Shown here in pieces: positions 52,038-58,144 of a stretch of DNA of 58,144 nt. This DNA comes from Firm-04 sp045628085. GTDB taxonomy: Bacteria; Bacillota; Clostridia; Oscillospirales; Ruminococcaceae. The stretch spans positions 1-58,144 of the forward strand of contig JAZQOZ010000032.1 of the NCBI GenBank assembly GCA_045628085.1, read 5' to 3'. Position numbers and translations under genes: made by a program. Below the pieces are notes generated by a model. The model was not told the DNA's origin. It was given only the letters and a program-made list of their open reading frames with translations, and did no database searches. How positions within the stretch are numbered: the first letter of the stretch is position 1; every line of letters starts with the position of its first letter.

Positions 52038-53345
52038 ATGCAGCAGTATCAGAAACCGCCCTGCCGCAGGATCGCCGATGCCGATATCCATGCACTTTTT
52101 GCATCCGGACTCGAATATAATCCGCCGGTGCGCGGTATGTGGAATATTGTGCATATCGGGATGCTCGTGCCGGAATCCCATCAGATCTACGCCTGCGCAC
52201 AGGGATGTCTGCGCGGTGTCATTCTGACTGCTGCCGAATCCAATCAGCTCGGCCGTCTGAGCTGGATCTCCCTGACCGAAGAAGATATGTTCAACGGTAC
52301 ACTCGAAAGCAGTCTGGTCGAAGGTGTCAGTACGATCATCGAAAAGCTCGGCTTTCATCCGCCGATGATCTCGCTGTTTTTAAGCTGTATGCATCTGTTC
52401 GCAGGCTGTGATCTTGACGGCGTGTTTGATGATCTTCGTGCGCGGTATCCTGATATCACCTTTGTCGATTGCTATATGACACCGACCATGCGCATGACGA
52501 TTCCGCCTGCTGCGCAGACCTTCCGTCAGCTTTATATGGGGCTGAAGCCGCTGCCGCCGACAAATGCCGTGAATCTCATCGGATGTGAACGTCCGACCGA
52601 TGAACATTCTGAGCTTGTGCGCATCCTGCGCAGTGCCGGAATGAAGCTGCACGATCTGTCCTGCTGCAAAACCTATGACGATTATCTGCAAATGGCTGAG
52701 AGCAAACTCAATATTGCCTATCTGCCGACGGCACACGCCGCGCTCGATGCACTGGAAGAAAAAATCGGCATTCCGCAGCTTTATCTGCCGGCTCGGTTCG
52801 ATTTTGCCGGTCTGCATGAAAATTATCAGCAGCTCTGCGATGTTTTGCAGATTCCCTGTCCTGATCTGACAGATGCGGAAAACAAGGCTGACGCTGCACT
52901 TCGCAAGACAAAACAGGAAATTGGTGATATCGCGGTCGCAATCGACTATACTGCTGTTTCCAGACCGTTTGAACTTGCAAAACTGCTCTGCGAATACGGC
53001 TTTCATGTCAGGTATATTGTTGCGGATGCGGCAGGTGAGGATGCGGATGCATTCCGGTGGTTACAGGAGCATCAGCCCGATCTGCTGCTGTATTCTGCGG
53101 TGAATGTCAATATGCTGCATCAGCATGAACAACCGCAGGAGCCGGTTTTGGCGGTCGGGCAGAAGGCGGCTTACTATTTTGCAACTGACCGCTTTGTGAA
53201 TTTTGTCGTCAACGGCGGCTATTACGGCTTTGCAGGCATTTGTGCGATCGCGGAACTGATGCTGGATGCGTTCCGGCATCCGAAAGACCGCCGCCCGCTG
53301 CTGCGGCATAAAGGTTATGGCTGTGATTCCTGTCTGCTTGCATGA
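52038..53345 (+). CDS. NifD-like nitrogenase component 1 subunit, first set (D1)
   Basis: 435 aa from the ATG at 52038, 1 bp after the H1 stop. The family pattern includes IYACAQGCLRGVILTAAESN, LFLSCMHLFAGCDLDGVF and FVDCYMTPTMR; these cysteines are the candidate cluster ligands in the first half. It ends with HKGYGCDSCLLA, a CxxC pair at the extreme C-terminus. It should pair with K1 to form the catalytic heterotetramer. No FeMo-cofactor ligand pattern (the NifD Cys/His pair) is clear, so N2 fixation is unlikely. Substrate unknown. Confidence 0.85.
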   Translation: MQQYQKPPCRRIADADIHALFASGLEYNPPVRGMWNIVHIGMLVPESHQIYACAQGCLRGVILTAAESNQLGRLSWISLTEEDMFNGTLESSLVEGVSTIIEKLGFHPPMISLFLSCMHLFAGCDLDGVFDDLRARYPDITFVDCYMTPTMRMTIPPAAQTFRQLYMGLKPLPPTNAVNLIGCERPTDEHSELVRILRSAGMKLHDLSCCKTYDDYLQMAESKLNIAYLPTAHAALDALEEKIGIPQLYLPARFDFAGLHENYQQLCDVLQIPCPDLTDAENKADAALRKTKQEIGDIAVAIDYTAVSRPFELAKLLCEYGFHVRYIVADAAGEDADAFRWLQEHQPDLLLYSAVNVNMLHQHEQPQEPVLAVGQKAAYYFATDRFVNFVVNGGYYGFAGICAIAELMLDAFRHPKDRRPLLRHKGYGCDSCLLA

Positions 53346-53358
53346 TCGGAGAACAGAT

Positions 53359-54513
53359 ATGAAACAGATATCCAGAATTATTCCATGCTATGCGGCAGAT
53401 ACATCCGGTGTCTGCTCTGCACTTTATGAACTCGGCGGCATGGTCGCCGTTCACGATGCATCCGGTGTCAATTCCACCTACGCAACGCATGATGAGCTGC
53501 GCTGGGAAGATATGCAGTCGATGATCTATGTTTCCGGACTGACCGAACTGGACGCGATCCTCGGCAATGATGAAAAATTCATCGTGGATGTGATCGCCGC
53601 TGCTGCCGATCAGAAACCGCGGTTTATCGCAGTCTGCGGTTCACCGATGCCCATGATGATCGGCGTGGATTTTGATGCCGTGGCAGCGGAGATCGAACAG
53701 CGCAGCGGCATCCGGACATTTGCCCTGCATACAAACGGGATGCATTCCTATCCGGACGGCGCTTCGGAAGCATTGCTTGCACTTGCACGGGAATATGTTC
53801 TGCCGTCTGCGGAAACTGTCCGGAACGGTGTGAATATTCTCGGCGCTCTGCCGCTGGATTTCGGGAATCCGCAGGAGATCGGAAGTATGCATGAATGGCT
53901 TGCGGAAAACGGTTTTTCTGCTGTATCCTGCTTTGCGATGGGCGATTCGCTTGAAACGCTTGCACAAGCCGGAAAAGCCGCGGTGAATCTTGTTGTTTCA
54001 TACAGCGGATATGCCGCCGCGGAATATTTGTATCAGTGCTTTGATATGCCGTATGTCTGCGGTGTGCCGGACGGCGGTGCATTTTCTGCGGTGCTTGCGG
54101 ATGCGCTCCGGCAGGCGGCTGAATCCGGTCAGCCGCAGTATCCCTGCACATTCCGCGGTACATCCGGCAGGACGGTCGCTGTCATCGGGGAAAGCATCTT
54201 TGCAGGCTCGATCGCTGCACAGCTCGGTTTGTCGGGTTATTCTGCCCGTTTGATCTGTCCGCTGCCGCATTCGGATAATTTGTTTGCAGCAGGGGATTCG
54301 GATGCTGATGCAGAGGAATCCATCGAACAAATACTGTCAGAAATGCAGCCGGATGCAGTCATTGCCGATACGCTTTACCGCTTCATTCTGCCGGAAAATG
54401 TGCGGCATATCGAACTGCCGCATTATGCCTTTTCCGGCAGATGCTTTGAACGGCAGATGCAGGATCTTATCGGCACACGTTTTGATACATGGATAAACAG
54501 TCAGCAATTATAA
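53359..54513 (+). CDS. NifK/NifE-like subunit, first set (K1)
   Basis: 384 aa from MKQISRIIPCYAADTSG, GGAG upstream, 13 bp after D1. It keeps a first ligand cysteine in TSGVCSALYELGGMVAVHD and a third in FIAVCGSPMPMMIGVD, but the position that is usually GC in the stretch DASGVNSTYATHDELRW is Val. The longer frame from 53266 lies inside D1 and is not used. It should be the partner of D1, so the shared cluster of this pair may have one fewer cysteine ligand. Confidence 0.83.
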   Translation: MKQISRIIPCYAADTSGVCSALYELGGMVAVHDASGVNSTYATHDELRWEDMQSMIYVSGLTELDAILGNDEKFIVDVIAAAADQKPRFIAVCGSPMPMMIGVDFDAVAAEIEQRSGIRTFALHTNGMHSYPDGASEALLALAREYVLPSAETVRNGVNILGALPLDFGNPQEIGSMHEWLAENGFSAVSCFAMGDSLETLAQAGKAAVNLVVSYSGYAAAEYLYQCFDMPYVCGVPDGGAFSAVLADALRQAAESGQPQYPCTFRGTSGRTVAVIGESIFAGSIAAQLGLSGYSARLICPLPHSDNLFAAGDSDADAEESIEQILSEMQPDAVIADTLYRFILPENVRHIELPHYAFSGRCFERQMQDLIGTRFDTWINSQQL

Positions 54514-54527
54514 TATAGGTGAGCAAT

Positions 54528-55295
54528 ATGATTAAACTTGCGGTTTACGGAAAGGGCGGTATCGGCAAATCAACCTGTACCGCGAATCTTGCGGCGGCGT
54601 TTGCGATGCGCGGCAAAAAAGTCATTCAGATCGGCTGTGATCCGAAAGCGGATTCGACCATCAATCTGCTCGGCGGTACGCCCGTGACACCTGTTATGGA
54701 CTATCTGCGCGATCATGATGATGAGCCGGACAGTCTTGAATTGATTTCACAGCGCGGTTTCGGCGGCATCCTCTGCATTGAAACGGGCGGCCCGACACCC
54801 GGCCTCGGCTGCGCAGGACGCGGCATCATCACAACTTTCAGTCTGCTGCATGAACTGCGGCTCTTTGAACGCTGTCAGCCGGATGTCGTGCTGTATGATG
54901 TGCTGGGCGATGTGGTATGCGGCGGTTTTGCCGCACCGATCAGAGAGGGCTATGCCGAAAAGGTACTGATCGTGACTTCCGGCGAAAAAATGGCGCTCTA
55001 TGCGGCGAATAACATCCATAACGCAGTGCGGAATTTTGCCGACAGAAGCTATGCAAAGGTGCGCGGCATCATTCTGAACCGCCGGAATGTCACCGATGAA
55101 GAATCGAAAGTCCGCGCATTTGCGGAATCCGCAGGGCTTGATATCGCGGCGGATATCCCGCGTTCGGATGATATCACAAAATATGAGGATATGGGCAGAA
55201 CGGTCATTGAGGGTGATCCGGAATGTGAAGCTGCAAGGCGCTTTTTTGACCTCGCAGATATGCTGATCGCAGAAAATGAGAAGGATGAAACATGA
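54528..55295 (+). CDS. NifH-like ATPase, second set (H2)
   Basis: 255 aa, ATG 54528 (GTG 54519 also possible) with AGGTGAG upstream. KLAVYGKGGIGKSTCTANLA, QIGCDPKADSTINLL, PGLGCAGRGIITTF and VLGDVVCGGFAAPIRE carry the P-loop and both cluster cysteines. Similar to H1 over its whole length but clearly diverged; duplication of the whole triplet is likely. It ends with an acidic tail (LADMLIAENEKDET), overlapping D2 by 4 bp. Confidence 0.92.
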   Translation: MIKLAVYGKGGIGKSTCTANLAAAFAMRGKKVIQIGCDPKADSTINLLGGTPVTPVMDYLRDHDDEPDSLELISQRGFGGILCIETGGPTPGLGCAGRGIITTFSLLHELRLFERCQPDVVLYDVLGDVVCGGFAAPIREGYAEKVLIVTSGEKMALYAANNIHNAVRNFADRSYAKVRGIILNRRNVTDEESKVRAFAESAGLDIAADIPRSDDITKYEDMGRTVIEGDPECEAARRFFDLADMLIAENEKDET

Positions 55296-56596
55296 ACCGG
55301 ACATACTATTATATTACTGCGGCAGAGCTTGCCGCACGCGGATTTGCCGGTCTTCCGGATGAACTCAATTCTGCAAAGCACATGATCTACAGCTCGCCGG
55401 CAACCCTCGATTACAATTCTCCCGGCGCAAAAGGGTTCGGCGTGAAGCGTGCCGGACTTGCGATTCCGGAATCTGTCATGCTGCTGGTCGCGCCCGGCTG
55501 CTGCGGCAGAAATACCGCGCTGCTCAATGAACTCGGTTACAGCGACCGCTTTTTCTACCTGATGCTCGATGATACTGATATCGTCACGGGACGGTATCTG
55601 AATAAGATTCCGCAGGCTTGTGCTGAATTGCTCAGCGAATGCAAAACGCCGCCCTCTGCGGTCGTGATCTGTATTACCTGTGTGGATGCGCTGCTCGGTA
55701 CGGATATGGAGCACGTCTGCCGGAGCTGCACCGAACTGACCGGAATTGCGGCGATCCCTGCGTATATGTACGCACTGACACGCGAAAAACGTCTGCCGCC
55801 GATGGCACTTGTCCGCGAATCCGTGTATTCACTGCTGAAACCGCAGAAGCGTATCCCGTCCGTCTGCAATCTGCTTGGCTATTTTTCAGCATTGGAAGCG
55901 CAATGCGAACTCTATGATCTGCTGCGCTCTGCCGGTATCAAAATGATCGGGGAGATCGGACGCTGTCAGACTTTTGCAGAATATCAGGCACTTTCCGGCG
56001 CGAATTTCAATCTGGTGCTGAATGCCGAAGCGCGTCATGCAGCGCAGGATATGCAGGAACGGCTCGGTATTCCCTATATTGAACTGACAAGGCTCTATCG
56101 GCTCGATAAGATCCGCAGTCAGTATCGTCTGCTCGGACAGGCGATCGGCGCTGATCTCGATGATACTGCGTATTATCAGGCGGCGAAAGAGAAAATTGAA
56201 CAGTTCCGGCAGAAATATGGCAGACTGCGCATTGCAGTCGGGGAATGTCTGAATGCGGACAGCTTTGAACTCGCGCTCACTCTGACCGAATACGGCTTTA
56301 TCGTGCCGGAGATATACGGTACAGTCGGTGAACGCAATTTCATATTCATCAAAAAACTTGCGAAAATCTCTCCGGAAACACGTATCTGCTCGAATTTGTC
56401 ACCGACGATGCTGTGCTATCAGACAGAAACCGAAATAGATGCTGTGATCGGCAATGATGCAATGTACTATCATAAAGATCTTGCCGGAATCGGTTTTCAG
56501 GAAGAAGAACAGCCGTTTGGCTATCGCGGTGTCATGCTGCTGTTTGAAAAGCTGGCGGCGGTATTGCAGGATAAAGGCAAAGGAGATTCATTATGA
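55292..56596 (+). CDS. NifD-like nitrogenase component 1 subunit, second set (D2)
   Basis: 434 aa. Candidate ligand cysteines lie in LVAPGCCGRNTALLNELG and VICITCVDALLGTDMEHVC. The later part has QCELYDLLRSAGIKMIGEIG and NLVLNAEARHAAQDMQERLG. Overlaps H2 (ATGA) and K2 by 4 bp each, so the three are coupled. Different from D1 in motif spacing and lacking its C-terminal CxxC. Substrate unknown. Confidence 0.83.
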   Translation: MNRTYYYITAAELAARGFAGLPDELNSAKHMIYSSPATLDYNSPGAKGFGVKRAGLAIPESVMLLVAPGCCGRNTALLNELGYSDRFFYLMLDDTDIVTGRYLNKIPQACAELLSECKTPPSAVVICITCVDALLGTDMEHVCRSCTELTGIAAIPAYMYALTREKRLPPMALVRESVYSLLKPQKRIPSVCNLLGYFSALEAQCELYDLLRSAGIKMIGEIGRCQTFAEYQALSGANFNLVLNAEARHAAQDMQERLGIPYIELTRLYRLDKIRSQYRLLGQAIGADLDDTAYYQAAKEKIEQFRQKYGRLRIAVGECLNADSFELALTLTEYGFIVPEIYGTVGERNFIFIKKLAKISPETRICSNLSPTMLCYQTETEIDAVIGNDAMYYHKDLAGIGFQEEEQPFGYRGVMLLFEKLAAVLQDKGKGDSL

Positions 56597-57621
56597 GCCG
56601 TCTGCTGACACATCTTTCACCGTTTGCGCCGGATGATTCCGGTGCCTGCGGTGTGTTCTATGAACTGGGCGGCATTACCGTGATCTGCGATGCAGGCGGC
56701 TGTGCCGGAAATGTCTGCGGATTTGATGAACCGCGCTGGCATGAGAAATCCTCGGCGCTGTTCAGCGCCGGTCTGCGCGATATGGATGCGATTCTCGGCA
56801 GAGATGAAATGCTCATCCGCAAGCTGGCAAAAATCACTGAACAAATACCGGCGGCATTTACTGCGATCGTCGGCACGCCTGTTCCGGCAGTCATTGCTGC
56901 GGATTATCTGGCATTGAAGCGCATGGCAGAAAAACAGACCGGATTGCCCTGCATTCCCGTTGAAACAGACGGTACGCACGGCTATGATTTCGGGGAAATG
57001 CTTGCATATTCGCGGCTGTTCCGGACATTTGCAAAGGAACGTCTGCCTGTCCGGAGCGGTAAATGCGGCGTGATCGGTGCAACACCGCTGAATACCGGTC
57101 TGACACACGCGGACAGTATTCTGGCGGCAGTCCGTACACAGGGATTTTCGGATGCAGTTTGTTTCGGGCTGGACAGCGGTCTGGACACAATACGAAATGC
57201 ATCGGAATGTGCGCAGATACTTGTGATATCGCCGTCCGGTCTCAAAGCGGCAGAATATCTGCATGATACATTCGGGACACCGTTTACGGTCGGATTTCCG
57301 GTTCTGCCGCAGAATGTGACCGAACAGGCGGAAACGATGTCCGGCAGGCGCGTTCTGATCGTGCATCAGCAGTTTGCAGCAAATGCGCTGCGAGACTGCA
57401 TCCGGAACTGCGATGTGACCTGCGGAACATGGTTTATGCATGATGCACGGTATGAGCAGAACGGCGATCTGTATTTCCGCAGTGAGGCAGATTTCCGTGC
57501 GGCGGCGATGCAGGCGGATGCGGTGTTTGCCGATCCGATGCTGCGGCGCTGTGTGCCGGATTATCAGGGTGAATGGATCGACTTTCCGCATTATGCCGTC
57601 AGCGGTTCGGCAAAATGGTGA
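56593..57621 (+). CDS. NifK/NifE-like subunit, second set (K2)
   Basis: 342 aa, shorter than K1. It has DSGACGVFYELGGITVICD and then AGGCAGNVCGFDEPRW, keeping (and adding to) the cysteine that K1 lost. The third cysteine position is Val (FTAIVGTPVPAVIAADY). The C-terminus, IDFPHYAVSGSAKW, matches IELPHYAFSGRC of K1, so homology runs to the end. Probably the partner of D2. Confidence 0.82.
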   Translation: MSRLLTHLSPFAPDDSGACGVFYELGGITVICDAGGCAGNVCGFDEPRWHEKSSALFSAGLRDMDAILGRDEMLIRKLAKITEQIPAAFTAIVGTPVPAVIAADYLALKRMAEKQTGLPCIPVETDGTHGYDFGEMLAYSRLFRTFAKERLPVRSGKCGVIGATPLNTGLTHADSILAAVRTQGFSDAVCFGLDSGLDTIRNASECAQILVISPSGLKAAEYLHDTFGTPFTVGFPVLPQNVTEQAETMSGRRVLIVHQQFAANALRDCIRNCDVTCGTWFMHDARYEQNGDLYFRSEADFRAAAMQADAVFADPMLRRCVPDYQGEWIDFPHYAVSGSAKW

Positions 57622-57662
57622 AAATACGGAAATACGTCGAAAACTGAACGGGGGATCATGCT

Positions 57663-58144
57663 TTGACAAAGCAATTTCATATTTACGGCATCGTGCAGGG
57701 CGTGGGCTTCCGTCCGTTTGCGGCGGTGACGGCGGCAAGGTTCGGGATTCGCGGAACGGTCGCAAACAAAGGCTCGTATGTGGAGATCATTGCGCAGGGT
57801 GAGCCGGATGCACTCGATGCATTTGCTGAAGAAATCCGGCTGCATCCGCCGGAGCGTGCGATGATCCTTGCAATGGACAGCGAATCGCTCGATGATGCTG
57901 AAACAACGGAATACTGTGAATTTTCTATCATCGAAAGTGAAAAGAGATCCGGTGATATTTTTGTTTCGCCGGATATTGCAGTCTGTGAACAGTGCCGCGC
58001 GGAATTGTTTGATCCGCAGAACCGCCGGTATCTGCATCCGTTCATCAACTGTACGCAGTGCGGTCCGCGGCTGACCATTCTCGATGCAATGCCATACGAC
58101 AGAGAACGCACGAGTATGCGTGCATTTCCGATGTGTCCGGAATG
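57663..58144 (+). CDS. hypF: Carbamoyltransferase HypF, N-terminal part (cut by window edge)
   Basis: 160 codons from TTG at 57663 with GGGGG upstream. The acylphosphatase domain starts HIYGIVQGVGFRPFAAVTA, and the first zinc-finger part follows (VCEQCRAELFDPQNRRYLH and NCTQCGPRLTIL, ending FPMCPE). HypF makes the carbamoyl group that HypE turns into the CN ligands of [NiFe] hydrogenase. It lies 41 bp after K2, in the same direction, with no terminator between. The YrdC and carbamoyltransferase domains lie outside the window. No other hyp gene is visible. Confidence 0.93.
   Translation, partial: MTKQFHIYGIVQGVGFRPFAAVTAARFGIRGTVANKGSYVEIIAQGEPDALDAFAEEIRLHPPERAMILAMDSESLDDAETTEYCEFSIIESEKRSGDIFVSPDIAVCEQCRAELFDPQNRRYLHPFINCTQCGPRLTILDAMPYDRERTSMRAFPMCPE

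Noticed and set aside
52026..57621. Reading the operon as true nitrogen fixation genes (nifHDK)
   Set aside because: No nifB, nifE/N or molybdenum genes are nearby, D subunits lack a clear FeMo-cofactor ligand pattern, and cysteine positions differ; only the family, not the function, is supported.

Overview
The window reads as a chromosomal segment of a cellulolytic, anaerobic Gram-positive bacterium close to Ruminococcus (Oscillospiraceae). This rests on a secreted family-48 glycoside hydrolase with a C-terminal dockerin (cellulosome type), Firmicutes gene order in the housekeeping blocks, near-consensus sigma-A promoters with 16-17 bp spacers, and a type IV pilin-like protein. The species is an inference. 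No rRNA, tRNA or CRISPR array was seen.

Layout. 1-591: end-cut flotillin (minus). 833-2785: cytoplasmic LacI-like sensor fused to GGDEF (minus). 3114-3650: rpmE and a small membrane protein. 3709-8385: four-gene GldA/GldF/GldG-like ABC transporter operon ending in a DUF4340 protein (minus). 8386-9081: long regulatory region with a perfect promoter and a hairpin-rich leader, then the GH48-dockerin cellulase (9082-11607). 11782-26132: long housekeeping run yicC-remA-gmk-rpoZ-priA-DUF6440-def-fmt-yugP-rsmB-lipoprotein-rlmN-prpC-prkC-rsgA (coaBC is absent between rpoZ and priA). 26530-27890: cysteine desulfurase-like protein and a DUF3343 protein (minus). 28339-31143: phosphodiester glycosidase and a repeat-bearing membrane protein. 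31545-32582: gapA (minus). 32812-34530: unknown protein and a pilin-like protein with a dockerin-like calcium loop. 34956-36059: patatin (minus). 36304-37434: degenerate DD-carboxypeptidase. 37688-46992: pgi, a P-loop protein, yceD-rpmF, DUF512-der-plsY-gpsA, rplM-rpsI. 47129-50636: CPBP protease and cdaR/cdaA for c-di-AMP (minus). 50854-58144: hydrogenase-type regulator (TM1266 family), a tandem pair of NifH/NifD/NifK-like gene triplets, and the start of hypF.

The strongest candidate for an undescribed system is the last block. Two complete but divergent nitrogenase-like sets (H1-D1-K1-H2-D2-K2) lie head to tail with little or no spacing and run into hypF, whose family helps make the CN ligands of [NiFe] hydrogenase. 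Each K-like subunit lacks a different candidate cluster cysteine. A possible RNA leader ending in a strong terminator sits just before H1. No nitrogen-fixation cofactor genes are visible, so the set probably reduces something other than N2, with an unknown substrate.

The second candidate is a short dispersed element. Two copies (26171-26428 and 34627-34906) sit between convergent genes, have similar inverted ends, and are each flanked by a duplicate of the local terminator hairpin. A third, degenerate copy (31216-31455) lies between another convergent pair. All three carry three stem-loops whose stems show compensatory base changes.
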